Positions 22,794 to 35,400 of a stretch of DNA of 64,000 nucleotides are shown here, in pieces. Position 1 is the stretch's first letter. Each line of letters begins with the position of its first letter. Below the pieces are notes generated by a model, which did not search any database, was not told the origin of the DNA, and was given only the letters and a program-made list of their open reading frames with translations. Both the position numbers and the translations under genes were made by a program. Source of the stretch: Boswellia sacra (lineage: Eukaryota > Streptophyta > Magnoliopsida > Sapindales > Burseraceae); the NCBI GenBank assembly GCA_013180625.2, contig SNVD02008070.1:1-64000 (forward strand), in the 5' to 3' direction.

Positions 22794-23469
22794 GACCCGT
22801 CAAATGGATGTTGTGATAATGGGGGGGGGGAAGGAGAGGGAATGATGAAAATATGAGGGGGACAAGGGTTTGGAGCAAACCTGAGGGGGGAAAAGAGACA
22901 CCTAAAACATTCATTGCGTGGTCCATTCTTCAGCTGATTGCATCATCATGAGTTCAGGTTGAAGAAATTTGAACACCATAAACAGAGCAGTCTGAATTAC
23001 TAGAGTGTATTACAGGTCAAAAGAAAATAAATACCCTCACAAAAGAGAAGTAGAAGAAAAACTATTTTAAACTCAAATCAAACAACAGAAATTGGAATCG
23101 TATACAGCATACGACCATAAATAATCTTCAAACAACAAAGAAATGACGAAACCTTCATGCCGTGAAGTCCTACCTGCTTCGGCTCAGTGGGTAAGACCTC
23201 AGGTCACTAGAACCCTATAACTCCTTTGGGTAACCCCCGCCATAAGAACCTCAAATGTAAGTGAACACCAATGATTTAACCGATGTTAACTTCCGAGGAT
23301 CTAAGTTACTGGAGTGATATAACAGTTTATTGGTGAAATCTAAGTGTTTAAAAAGTAATTAATACTAATATGGTATAATTTAAATGGCTAATGACTCTCT
23401 CCAAATTTTATCTCAAATGATATATATATATATATAATATAGACCCGTCAAATGGATGTTGTGATAATG
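22301..23469. repeat. Tandem duplication, period 522 bp, second copy with a 150-bp extra segment
   Basis: Copy 1 (22301-22820) and copy 2 (22821-23469) share AAGGAGAGGGAATGATGAAA at 22309 and 22831, and continue nearly identically to GGATGTTGTGATAATG. Copy 2 differs by an additional segment (about 23136-23283) and a shorter (TA)n tract. No gene lies in it. Confidence 0.9.
23136..23283 (+). mobile_element. Candidate SINE-like insertion in copy 2 of the tandem duplication
   Basis: The segment is absent from copy 1. It contains CTTCGGCTCAGTGGGTAAG, which resembles a tRNA-derived A box. I do not see a convincing B box or tail. It could equally be ancestral sequence deleted from copy 1. Confidence 0.3.
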
Positions 23470-23799
23470 TTGTGATTGATGTGATAATTTTAATTTTATA
23501 CCGTGTCATTTAGGACCATGATTTTAAGGTAAGTTTTGAAATACATAATACACTCAATTGAGCTTATCTCCTTATTTATTCATCTTAAGATTAATTGTTA
23601 ACATAGTATTGATATAGAGTATCTTAGGTATTACAAAGTGATCTTAATCACTTATTTATCGATCGACTTACTTTATCAACTACCGAGATGACTTAATCAT
23701 TTACCATAGCAAGTCATTATTCCAATATTTCAACATTCAAGACATTGATCTTTTAGCAGCAATTGTCGGAATCATTTTACCTCGTGACCGTGGGAAAAT
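23470..23799. other. Spacer without recognised feature
   Basis: AT-rich, with no reading frame, repeat or RNA gene visible. Confidence 0.4.
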
Positions 23800-24380
23800 A
23801 TGCACTTTATATACACTACTATCCAATCCAACACAAATTATAACACCAAACACAATACATAAAATTAATGCTATACAACAAATATCCCCTTGGACTCGGA
23901 GGAGCTAAAATTACCGAAATATTCTCTGGCTTATAGCGTTTACTCATCTCTGCGAGTACACAATTTCCGTGTTCGAGATGGCATATCTAAGTAAACAGAA
24001 CCTTAAAATTGTCTTGAAATTCGACCTCTTTTGACTAAATTAAAAAATCCGATAACTTTTACAAGTTTCCCGGCCTCCTGGCGTTTTGACTCCAGAATCC
24101 AAATCATTTGTGTTTATATACAAATCAAGTTTTAGCCATTTACAAATCGATGTCCAAAGCCGTTTCCCTAACATGGAAACAATTTACATGGACAGAAAAG
24201 AAACAAAAATATATAAATTTAACCTTACTCTTCGTATTATTAGAGAGAAAAGGTATTATCAACCAGAATCCCTTTCATACATATTCGTAACAAATCTTAT
24301 TCTCAAGAGATCGAAGTTGCAGCCCTACTGTCCATATTTATGCAATGGTTCTAAATAGAAAATCAAATACAGAGATGAAT
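23800..24380 (-). repeat. Distal part of the duplicated EH2 3' flank, cut off by the CACTA element
   Basis: CTGGCTTATAGCGTTTACTC near 23926 matches the EH1 flank near 14066 and the EH3 flank near 56122. The 24070-24330 segment matches 56240-56470. The matching flank resumes at 31979 after the CACTA element. ATCCAATCCAACACAA near 23820 also resembles 50868-50890. Confidence 0.75.
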
Positions 24381-24422
24381 CACTACAAGAATTTCTAAAA
24401 TATTTGTCCCTTTACAATTTGT

Positions 24423-24455
24423 ATATTTGCCGGTTTTTTAAAAAACAGTCAAATA
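24423..24455. repeat. Imperfect foldback in the left CACTA subterminal region
   Basis: TATTTGCCGGTTTTTT is followed by AAAAAACAGTCAAATA, its near-perfect inverse. It contains the CCGGTTTTT core that recurs at the right end, so it may be a transposase-binding motif. Confidence 0.45.
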
Positions 24456-25138
24456 TAACTTTATTCCACTATTCAAGCCCGCCCCTTTTCAATATTTGTC
24501 ACTTAATCATGTCCATTAATTTACACATTTGCCACTCATATAAAAGTAGCCCATATTTCCTCTTTCTTGCTCTCTCTTGCCCTAGCCGCTCAAAGTGAAA
24601 CACTTTCTCCATTCATGGCTCTCGTCTCTTTAAGATTGCTCAAATGCTCATTCTGCTCATTCCTTCGCTCATTAGTCAATGGCCTCTTTTCTGGCTCTTA
24701 TATTCCCTTGCTAGAATTTTGGTGTTTTGCTCATCATTCAGTGGCGTTTTCTCTACTCATTGAATGTCTTTAACATTCTGTCCAGCGATTCAGTATAGAG
24801 TTCGTTGTTAGGGATGATAATTAATCATAAGATTGTTAGTTTGAGGATCCTAAGGTATCTTTCTTGTTATCTGCTTTCTCGAATTTTTTATTGATGGATT
24901 GAAAATTTTTAGAATCTGTTTCTTTTATGGTGTTATGGGGTTGGGTTACTCTTTTTGGGTTATTAATATATTATTTTCTAGGTTATTAATCTGGTTAAAA
25001 GCCATTTTGAATATTATTCTTTTTCTTTCACATATTAATCTGGGTTATTGGTTGTGTAGTGTTTGTGTCTTCATTTTTGTCTTTCTTTCGAAATGTAAGA
25101 AAGAAAGAAAATAAATAAATAAAATGGGTGTAGGGTAG

Positions 25139-25254
25139 GCAGTAACAAGAAACATTATGCAGCTAAGAAGCTCAACACTGCATTGTTCGATGTCCATTCC
25201 AACGACGAGTACTATGTTGATGCACTTGCTTCTGCTGAATTTATGAAATTAGGT
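25139..25254 (+). pseudogene. Exon-like captured fragment, family not recognised
   Basis: Between TAGGTAGGCAG-like and AAATTAG|GTTCG junctions lies a coherent frame containing SNKKHYAAKKLNTALFDVHS and NDEYYVDALASAEFMKL. It sits inside the CACTA element, in the same orientation as the two identified captured fragments. Family unknown. Confidence 0.35.
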
Positions 25255-27889
25255 TCGTTTCATTTCGTCTTATTCTTCTTTTGGGTTTTTGCATTTTCTG
25301 TTCTTTTATTTTTTTAATTATTTCTCAATATGCGGATGATTTTTGTATGTCTATCTTTATATTCTTTTAAAATCTTCTTTTGATACTGCTTAATTTTTTT
25401 ATCACTTTTAAGTGGGGTTTAAAATCTTCTCTCTCATAATTGTTTCCTTTGATTGCTTTATATGAATTTTTTTCTCTGGGTTTTGTTTATTGTTGTGTTT
25501 TGTGCTATGGGTTTTTTTTATTTTTAATTTTGTTGGTTATTTTCTTAATGTTGTTTGTGCCTTTGGCTATTGATTTTTGGAAATATGATAGTGTCAACCA
25601 AAGGAAGAAATGAAACAATGTTCTTTGGTTTGGTGATCCTTACAACTGTTAGTGTTTTTAACTCAAATCAATTTGTTTCTCTGCATTTCAGCATATGGGC
25701 CATTCATACTGAATGACTACGCTTGTTTTTTAGCATATGGGCCATTTCAGCATATGATAAGCTTATGTTTGTCCTTACTCGAAGATTTGATGGGAATTCT
25801 TTATGTATATCATTCATATCTTGGAGTTGTCACTCAAATTTTTGTCTCACTAAGCGCAAAATTGCTTCTTGATCTAGAATAAATAAAAAAAGTGTGCATT
25901 AACTTATGTGGGATGTAAATAAATATTTCAGTTGATGTGATTTTTATTATATCTTTTGGTATCTTTGGCTAGTCATCATATTCATGGCCCACAAATATTC
26001 ATGCTTTCAATGTTCATCTCATGTGCAAATTAGCATGCATGCTAAATTATCATTTCGTTGAATATATTTATATATATATATACATATACATATATTTTGA
26101 TTCCTCTATATCGCTTTATTAATTTAATTCATTATTTGTTTCAGACTTAAAAAAATAGTACGAGTAGGTTGATTTGTTTACGGGAGAGCGAAACAGCCCT
26201 GGTGAGCAAGTGTCATAGTGTAAAATTGCTAATTTGTTATATTATAGATTACGTAATTGATATAAATTTGTTATCACTATTTATCATAATTGCTAATTTT
26301 CTAGTCCATGTATGTTGTAAGATGGAAACCTGATAATCAGGTTTTATCAATTGATTTCAATGATATCTAAACCGATTATGGTTATCTAGTTTACATATTA
26401 TATAAGGACATTGATGTAGGACTTGCACATTACTAAATAAATTGCAATTAACATACGGGTTGCAATAAGGTGCAATGGAGATCTCTAGTTACACCAAAGA
26501 ATGAAATTGTTGAGTTCTTCAGGTAATTATTCAAATCAGATTTTGTAGTTCCTCTCAAATAAAATTTTGTTTTATTTTTTTTGCTGATGTAATCATTGAA
26601 ATCAGATATTTCCCATCCTTTTCTCTTATATTCTCTTATCAGTCCCCCTTGATTCTCATTGACTTGTTTTTTCCAAAATAAATCACTTTTAAGTGTAGCT
26701 TCTCCTTTGAAGAGGAATTGTAACAATGCATTTGACTCCATTCTGATGCACTAGCATAAAAGTTGTTGCTCTTCACTTGTTAGCTCTCCTCTCCAATTAT
26801 TGAGAAAAAAGCTCTGTTCCTTCTAAATGTTTATTCTTTCCTCATATTATTTTAGACTGTCTTTATTAAAATAAATTTCATGTTCTGGCTTTGTGTATTT
26901 TCTAAAGTACCAAAAATCATAATTAAAAATATTCATGTTTTTACATTAATTTGTTTTAACCATTTGTACTTTCTCCATAGATTTGAAGAGTTAAATCATG
27001 GGCTATATGTTTTGTTCCTACTTAGCTGAATATAGGTGTTGGATCAGGTATAAAGCTTATTCATATGACTTTAATTTTATAATTATAATTTGAAGCTCTC
27101 ATGCGTTATTATCATATACATAATTAGTTGATTGATTGGTGTAGATTGCCAACTATGCAATGCATTTGGCTCAACTTGGACATGCCCACGACCTATTTGA
27201 TAAATGTCTTATAAGAAAAACGCTTTAATTTGTGTGTCAATATTTAGAGGGTGTTTTGAAATTTAGTTAATTTCTTATTTTATTTTCATTACTTAATCAA
27301 CTCACAATCATATCTCCCTATAGTGGATGACATTCAAAAGTAGTTTTGTTACTAAGATGATTACAGCTTTCATTTATTTTTTTTAAAATCTTTTTAATGT
27401 TTTCTTTGTCTTGCTGTAGATATTAGTATGCCTCTGTTAGTGGTTTGATTAAGATCCTAAAGACTTGTTTATGAAAGATATTAGGTGAGTTACTTACATG
27501 ACTGTTATTGCTTTCATTTTTTTTTTGTGCTTGTTACTAAAATTTTGTTTGGAAACATTTACTTAAGTTGTTGATTAAATGACAAGTTGAATTGATGCTA
27601 TTGTTAAATAATAGGTGCTTTCTTCCTGAGTACAATATCACTACTTTAAGAGGGACAGTTATTATAGTTGCAAACAAATGCCATAAAAGGGAGACCCGAT
27701 GTTATGAGAAGAGATGGCATAATACTGATTTGTCCACAAAGCTTTAACATTACTATTACATATTAGCACTATAAGCCAAACTCCTCTCTTTCTATTATTT
27801 GAACTCCTTCGTTAGATAACCATTCAATTTCGCTATAGCTATTATTTGAATTCGTTAAATTACTAATTAAATTTTGAATCGAAGTAAAC

Positions 27890-28965
27890 ATGCTGCCGAA
27901 GCAATCCAAAGCCGATGTAGCAAAGAAGCAAAAAATGGTCGAAGACAAGACCTTTGGTCTGAAGAACAAGAACAAGAGCAAAAATGTGTAGAAATACGTT
28001 CAAAGTCTCCAACAATCGGTCCAGCCCAAAGCCGACCCCAGCAAAGTCGCCGCCAAGGTCCGTTCACTTTGACTCCTTATTTGAACTCTTTTTAACTTTA
28101 TTCTTCAAGTACTGTTCATTTGATGAATGTTTTTTCCTTATTATGCAGCTTTGTGGGATGTTTTTAAATTGAGTTGTAGTTTTTGAGTACTAGAACTTGT
28201 TCTACTTTAGGCAGCATTTGGCTTAAATGAATTTAGGAGATTTATTTATAAATTCTTAGTTTTTTTTCTGGAAAGTTTTTTTTTTTTTTTGGGTTTCTTC
28301 CTTTCCACTTCCAGAAAAGTGCTTTTAAATTGCATAACAAAATGGCGCCTGATTTGATGAACAGAAAAAGAAAGAGGAAGAGAAAGCAAGAGATAAAGAG
28401 CTAAATGATTTGTTTAAGATTGTTGTAAGTCAGCTGAAAGTACTAGTTGGTATGTGTTGTCTAGGATATTATTAGTTTTTGTTCATTGTTATTTGATAGA
28501 GTTGCGCTTATACATACCAGTTTATAAGTGTGTCATTTTAGAAAGTGGAATTTCTTGTATGTGTGGATCCCAAGTCTATACTTTGTGAATTTTTCAAGGT
28601 GGGACAGTGTCAAAAGAGTTTCAAATGTAAGTTCTCACATGATTTGAACGTTCAGAGGAAGGGTGAGAAGATTGATAGTTATAGCGATAAGCATGATCAA
28701 GGTATTTTAGCTTCTTCTTTATTATTGTCCCATTTCTTTTTTTTCTTGTTGAAGATATCTGTGATCTTAATTTTTTGCTGGGTCTGTTATTTGTTAAGAA
28801 ACAATGGATGATTGGGATCAAGAGACACTGGAGAAGGTTGTTGAGTCAAAGAAGACGGAGCATAACCAAAACAAACCAACTGAGATAGCATGTCATTTCA
28901 TTGTTCAGAATCTTCTTTCCTACCTTTCTTTGACTGCTAGTTTGATTGAAGGGAATGAAAGATAG
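27890..28965 (+). pseudogene. Captured fragment of a CCCH zinc-finger gene (ZC3H15/DFRP1 type; Arabidopsis C3H11/C3H21-like)
   Basis: The parent family binds DRG GTPases and is linked to translation. The ATG at 27890 opens MLPKQSKADVAKKQKMVEDK, then FGLKNKNKSKNV followed by TAG (27989-27991) where a Gln codon is expected, and KYVQSLQQSVQPKADPSKVA. Exon b (28365-28449) encodes EEEKARDKELNDLFKI. Exon c (28561-28701) encodes [16 protein letters not shown] and [10 protein letters not shown], the first CCCH finger. Exon d (28799-28965) encodes [17 protein letters not shown], then after IACHF departs from the family and stops. The acceptor before exon c reads TGTAT instead of TGTAG. Introns are retained, so capture was at DNA level. 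The C-terminal half is absent. Broken by stop, splice mutation and truncation. Confidence 0.88.
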
Positions 28966-30612
28966 TTTTAAGTTGTAGGAGAAACCGCAATTGTTGGAAT
29001 TTGGATTTAGAGATTTTATATTATAGTATTCTGTGTTTTTTTTTTCTTTTTAAAAATTATGCATCTATTTTATGAAATATATAATAAAGGATATTTATTA
29101 AGATATTGAGGAGAAATAGCTTTCAGGTGCTGTTTTGAATGGCTGAAATATGGGTTTCCGATAGGATAGAGATGAAGATCGGTTTTTTTTTTTTAGTTTT
29201 AGAACTTTGTGGAAAGGAAAATGCATCTAAATTAAAATGCTTTAAGTTAAGAAAGAACTAAAACAAAATGGACCAAAAATAAGGGGTGCAATTGAAATTT
29301 GATCTTTTTTCTTAAAATTTAGATTCCATGACCCTTTGCTTGAGAAATTACCCTAATTTCCTTAATAAATAAAGAAAATTATTTTCTTCCTTCCTTCACT
29401 TCATGAACCAAAATCCCATTTGGTTCTTCAAACAACACTCAAAACATACATAGAAGCCATTCTTTTCAGTTACACACACACACATACATACACACACTCA
29501 CATTTATAGCACTCAACATTTGAAGAAAGTTTAAAGAAGCTGAAATGCAATCAACTTGGGTTTAGTTATTTATGGTTTTCAATTTGATTTTTAGGGTTTA
29601 AAATATTTAAATCTTGATTTTTATAATTTTTTAATTGTTAATAAAAGTGTTTGTGATGCCTGAAATTGACAGGTAAAAATATGAAAATAAATTCTTAAAA
29701 AATGACTAGTTATCATTGAGAATGATAGAGGTTGAAAATGTTTAAATCTTCATTTTATAATCTTTTTAATTGTTAATAAAAGTGTTTGTGATGTGTGAAT
29801 TTGATGGGTAGAAATGTGAAAATAAATTCTTGAAAATAACTAGTTATCATCGAGAATGGCAAAGGTTGAAAATAAACATAGAGTACCCTACATCAAGCTA
29901 GAGAATTTTCTTAATTATGGGATGACATAAACATCATGGGTGGTCTGTAAAGGGAGATTGGCAATGAAATTTTCTTTCTTGTATCTAAAATTTGATTTGG
30001 ATTAAGAATTTTGCACATGTTTCTCTCCCATCCCATTCATGTTCACTTAAATTTAGATCTTTTGTTTACGTTGCAAACATTCAGTCCCTAAATTTTAGAG
30101 CATCTTTTGTAAACCATTTATCAGCTTTTTCTTTTTGTCACTCACCTGTGATTAGTTTTCTGGATTGCTGGCATTTTTGGGGGCAGTGACGTGCTCCTTC
30201 CATGACTTATTATGTCTGATACTACAAATTCATATGTCCTTGTTAACAAAGTTTTGTTTTTATGAAGTCTTCTTGAAGTGATTATGTCGTTGAGAGTGCC
30301 CGTTTGGTGATTGTTGGAATTTTGAGACTTATTTTAGCTATGCTCCAATTTCTTGAAACCTTGGTTCTTTATTGTGGATTCTCTTTTATAATATTGTTTT
30401 GTTTTGCCTCTTCAGCTTTTATAAATTATATTTTACATAAAAATTCTTTGTTTTTTATATCAGTCAAATGATTATCTTTGTGTCTGTGTATATGTGTGTG
30501 TGTGTATATCGCCGACTATTGACTTTTTGCATGGAGCATGGAACTGTAATATTTGGATCAGGCCTCTTCTTAGCCAGTTTTAGTAATTGTTTGAGTTGAT
30601 AATTAATAACAG

Positions 30613-30752
30613 GTGTGGTTACATAAGTTGGGTGCAGAGCAGGCGAGTGACACCTACCTTTATCATGAGAAGGGTGACACTTATTCTCTAGGTCTTTCAG
30701 CTTCCGAGAGCAAGAAGTATTTGTTTGTTAGTTCTAAAAGCAAAATGACAAG
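30613..30752 (+). pseudogene. Captured single exon of an oligopeptidase-B/prolyl-oligopeptidase-like (S9A) gene
   Basis: After AATAACAG at 30605-30612 a frame encodes VWLHKLGAEQASDTYLYHEK, then GDTYSLGLSASESKKYLFV and SSKSKM, ending ACAAG|GTTTGT at a donor-like site. This corresponds to the beta-propeller segment of S9A peptidases (the VWxHxLGT...YEEKDDxYxL region). The catalytic Ser-Asp-His domain is absent, so no peptidase can be made from it. It is a second captured fragment in the CACTA element. Confidence 0.72.
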
Positions 30753-31462
30753 GTTTGTCGTCTATCTTGATGTTATTAACCCTTAAAAGCTTGAAATTGT
30801 GGATCGTTTAAGGTGGATTTGATGTTAGATGTACTTGTATGAAAACAGAATATTTGCAGCTTAATAGTGGGATATTTTCTTCATATTTCTCTTTTCTTGG
30901 GAGTTCACTTAATATCTATAGCTTTTCTGCTTTCTTTTACAATGTTAACATGCATCTATGCTTAGATCAAGATAGATCACATACATCATACATTAATGTG
31001 TAGCTTTTAGTCCTATCTTCAGGCTTTGTTTTTGTGGACACCTGGTCTAGTTTTGTATTTCTTATTCGTCATTAACATATTTACTCTTTTACTGTAAAAT
31101 ACAATAATAGGAAAATCAAAAAACCTGCAGTTGCAATTCATAACTGTTAAGCTGGAATATGGCACAAAAAATTTCCTCAATCTTGAGTTTATGCTCTTAA
31201 CATCTTATTTCAATTGAGTAAACCTTAAAAAAAAAAAGAAAGGAAAAGAAAAGAGAAGAAGAAGAAGGAAATAAAAAGATCTGCAATGTGTTAATCATTG
31301 CTGTCATGGTGTTGCATTGCTTTCATTTTGCTTAATGTTTTCATTTTGCAAACTTGTAAAACTTTTTTATGTCCATTTTTGGAAGTGGGATAGATTATCA
31401 TAACATGTTCTAACCATTTCATCTCTCATCATTTTATAGCAAATTAGTATTTAAAGAAAAAC

Positions 31463-31474
<12 letters not shown>

Positions 31475-31507
<33 letters not shown>
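31475..31507. repeat. (AT)n microsatellite inside the CACTA element
   Basis: Dinucleotide AT run. Confidence 0.9.
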
Positions 31508-31512
<5 letters not shown>

Positions 31513-31559
31513 CTGGGCTGATCCAAGAAATGGGCCTGTATCAGCCTAGTATTATATAT

Positions 31560-31978
31560 TTCTAATAACAAATACATGTCGGTTTTTAACACTCACATAT
31601 AATACTGGGCAGGGTCGGTTAACAAATACATGTCGGTTTATAACACTCACATATAGGCCGATTTAACAAATACATGTCGGTTTTTAACACTCACATATAA
31701 TCAGCCCAACAAATACATGTCAGTTTTTAACACTCACATACTATTAGGACAACTTGTCACTTACAAACCCTCATCTTATGTAGCCAAATAGTTAAGATAT
31801 ATGTCGGTTTTTACCAGACAAGAGACCGACAAAAAGGAATCGACACAAATTTGTGTCGGTTTGACCAACTGACATGTATAGAATACACGTTGGGTCCATA
31901 AATGTCATATTGAAACCGACATGTATACATATACATGAGGGTGGAAAACCGACATATATGAGGAATTTTCTTGTAGTG
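31560..31978. repeat. Right subterminal repeat array of the CACTA element
   Basis: ACATGTCGGTTTTTAACACT and close variants occur near 31576, 31631, 31674 and 31718. Shorter ATGTCGGTTT copies lie near 31801 and 31852, and inverted AAACCGACAT(G/A)TAT copies near 31912 and 31947. Subterminal motif arrays of this kind are where CACTA transposases bind. Confidence 0.75.
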
Positions 31979-32437
31979 AATGACATGATTTCTCGATGCT
32001 TATGCTTTGCTTCCCCTTCAACTAGCATAGCGGCCAATTCCTTGAGATTCCATTTATCTTTAATCATACTATGATTAATCTGAAAATGTGCGTATTAAGG
32101 AGGAAAGGAACTCCAAAATAAATTGCACCAAGAAAGAATTTGTAACTTCAATACAGAAGACTTTTAATTTTGAAGCTATTATTTTTCATCTCAATGTTGT
32201 ACTCATACAAGTTACATGAACCATCAAATATCACGATGGTCAAGTTAACTAATTATTGTCCAGCAAAAGAGTTATTAGTACTACCAATGTTCTACCGCAA
32301 TCTGCATATAAATCTTAAAATTATCAGTTTCAAGAAGATATAAAAGCCTTAGGCTTTGCTTATTTTATTTTTCCAATACTATAGAGCAACATGCAAGTCA
32401 AAGGTACAACATACAGCTTGCTGAAATGGCAAAGCCC
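31979..32437 (-). repeat. Proximal part of the duplicated EH2 3' flank
   Basis: ACTCCAAAATAAATT(G/A)CACCAAGAAAGA near 32110 is shared with the EH3 flank near 56712, and CATGAACCATCAAAT near 32215 with 56790. No gene is present. Confidence 0.75.
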
Positions 32438-35400
32438 TCAGAACTTTTTGATGAAGTCATAAATGTGTGCAGTGATCTCCTCTGGCTTTTCTTGATTGAT
32501 AAAGTGGGCTACACCATCCATTACAACTATATTTGCATCCTCCAAAGTCGGAACATCTTTCTTGAACTCACAACTGTGAATGTATTCCTTCATACCTGGG
32601 AATTGATAGGTCAGGTCCAGGTCGCCAATAATAAACTTAACCGGTACTTTGATTTGAGCTCCAGTCCATTGTGCAGTGAGCTCCCAATTTCTGCAAGAAA
32701 AAGCAAAAAAAACTGATCAATTAATTAGAATTATTACATCAGCTTATTAGCCCATGTCGTAATCTAATTATAAGCTTGCTAATTCCTAAAGCCCTTCAAG
32801 GCAGGCAATAGATTGTTCCCAAAAGCAAATTTCATAACTGCTTTCTTTAAAGTAATAAAATTATGTGACACTAAGATAGAAGTAAATGGTCAAATACGCA
32901 TTACGCATCAAAGTTTTTATAGCCATCTCCCGCTTCCTTCTATGATTCAAGAAGGTCATCGATGTGTGCTTAGAGTTCCAGTTTCCAAACCAATGTTAGC
33001 CATGGACAAACAATCTTCTTCTTTCAGATGCATGCATGAGATGAACTCAAGATCTTAAAACAGTACAGGCACGAAACATGGGTCATATATGAGATAAACT
33101 TTTGCTCAATTAGGTAAAACGTAGCCAAAAAGAACAACTGGGTGATGTAATTTTATCTCTCCAACCCTTCTATATATAATAGCCATCATATAAGTTGGGA
33201 GGAACTTACAAGTCTAGACACCGATAATAATTCAATCCTCCAGTGAAGCCTTTCTGGTTAAATTTGGTGGCATAATAATTAATGTCTTCTTCTGATAGCC
33301 AAGATGGCAATGTTGGAGGATCTGGCAGAGTGCTGAACCCTTTTCCTTTAGGTACAATAAATGGTTCCGGATTTCGATATGCAAGAATTTTCTTCATCAG
33401 TGACGCAGTATCAACTTGAGCAAAGTCTTCTTCAGCCTCTCCTGGTTCCTACAATGCAACTTAGCAATGTTTTGTAAGAAAATCAATTCAAAAGAATTCA
33501 AGGTAGTTAAGAACCATGAACCAAAATAGGAGCATCTAGAAGAAGAATTCTGAAAATTGAGCAATGAATGGCACCTATATATCAGTGACAAAACATTACC
33601 AAACTGCCATTTCTTGTAAATCAAAGAAACAGAAATAAAAAAATGGACATGCTTATGGATTTTATCACTGATGAAGCTGGGACCATTAGCAGGTCTTTTG
33701 ATACTGGCAGAGGAAATCAACAATACATTGCTAAAGACCTGATCATGCTACACATATCTTGGAAGGCTCGTATTTTAAATATTAAGTGGGCTTCGCTACT
33801 TGACCGTCACTGCTTAGTCACATATAATAGAATACTGTTCTTCTCTAAATTTACTGGTAAGATACAGAGATGTTTTAAGAAATATATTTATTGAATGGGA
33901 GCAGTAGTCTTTCAAAATTATTATGGATAGAGGATAATTAATGATCTGTAACAGGTACGCGAATTCTCTCATTAAGAATTCAGGAAGTGTTACATGTGAA
34001 GGCAGATGTAAAACTTTTATAGGGTAATATGCATGCTACGGGACTTTCACACCTATTATTCTTCTGAAAGCAAATAAATTCAGCAGCAAATTTTTCTGCG
34101 TTGTTAAATATTCTAAAAGCATACGCATATCATGGTGTTCCAGCGTCTTCTAAAGAGTTTCCATGTCTAACACCTGTTATTCTCGTTGAAACGTGAAAAC
34201 ACTGTCTTATCTTTACAGAAGATAGCCAATGATAGAACAATACAAAACACTGAATATGTTGACTGATCAAGATTAATGATAACCTACAGCACTGTTAAAA
34301 TTGCCCTTCCCCAAATGTCCTTTAGCAAAATGCTCCAGTGAAACAAAAATAAATGCTGCACAACAAACAATATACTCAACTAATGTGGTATAAAGTGAAC
34401 GGCTGATTGCGGAGTAAGAATAAATTAAACAAATGAGGTTAGATAACATGACTTAATATAAATTAAGACCAATATTAATTTATGCGGTTTATATTTAGTT
34501 GTCTTAAACCAATTTATGTAAATTAATATGTAAGAATAAAATTTTTAGCCTTTTTGTCATTAAGAAAAAAATATCTTATATTAAGTCTTAAATAAAAAAA
34601 ATCATGAAGAGATATGAACTCTGAAAATAAGTTAAATTCAGACTTGAGGACAAAAAACAATCAGTCTCTTAGATCAATTATAATCAACCCCTTAGAACAA
34701 TTTATATAAATTAATCTGTATTTATAAAAATACTCATTAAAAAAAAAGTTTGTGAAATTACCTAAAATATATAACTAAAGTCCAAAAATGGAAACTCAAG
34801 ATATGGAAATTTTGCATGAAAAATTATTTCAATGAGAAAGAAAAAAGATGAAATTTGAACAAAATATATTATTCAAACATTGCATATTCAACCAAACCGA
34901 AAAGGCTACTACCATCATAAGTCCGACCCCCTATCAGTCCAGTCCAACATAACCATGTATCCCTTTCAAACTTATTTCAGAGGCTATCTCCTCAAAGGAG
35001 ATCTTAACTACTTTTTTTAGAAGCTAGCTCCCCCTAAAAAGAGATCTTGACTGCCAATTTTAGTTAATGAATGACAGATCGAGTGGTGAAAAAAGCAACA
35101 TGCAGGGGAAAAAGACCGATGTCCCAGCGACAAACAGTCAGGGCCGGCTTAAGGTCAGTCAAGGCCTAGGGCAATGATTATAATTGGACCTTTTAATATT
35201 TAATTAAAAAAAATTATGAATTCAACTTTTTATAAAGAATTTTATCTTTTAATAAATGATGCTACTCTCTCTAATCAAACATTTTTCTATTGATCATTCT
35301 CATTTTATTATCAATATTTTCCGTTTTCTTGGACCATACACATTTTTTTGATTAAATATTTTATTAAGATTTTGAATTTCTATATTCATCTCAATTTTTA

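Larger units (their letters stand above)
24381..31978 (+). mobile_element. Non-autonomous CACTA (En/Spm) transposon, 7,598 bp, with captured gene exons
   Basis: The left end CACTACAAGAA and right end TTCTTGTAGTG are perfect 11-base CACTA terminal repeats. A three-base duplication AAT flanks them (24378-24380 and 31979-31981), the size expected for CACTA. Joining the flanks recreates the sequence seen beside EH3 (about 56565-56600). No transposase reading frame is visible, so mobility would need a helper. The interior carries exons of a CCCH zinc-finger gene (27890-28965), of an oligopeptidase-B-like gene (30613-30752) and an unidentified exon-like piece (25139-25254), all in plus orientation and with introns retained. 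That pattern matches Pack-type gene capture. The right subterminal 420 bases are packed with ATGTCGGTTTTTAACACTC repeats. Confidence 0.93.

Noticed and set aside
27984..28172. Alternative frame overlapping the captured CCCH gene
   Set aside because: Out of frame with the clear zinc-finger protein homology; an artefact of the in-frame TAG.
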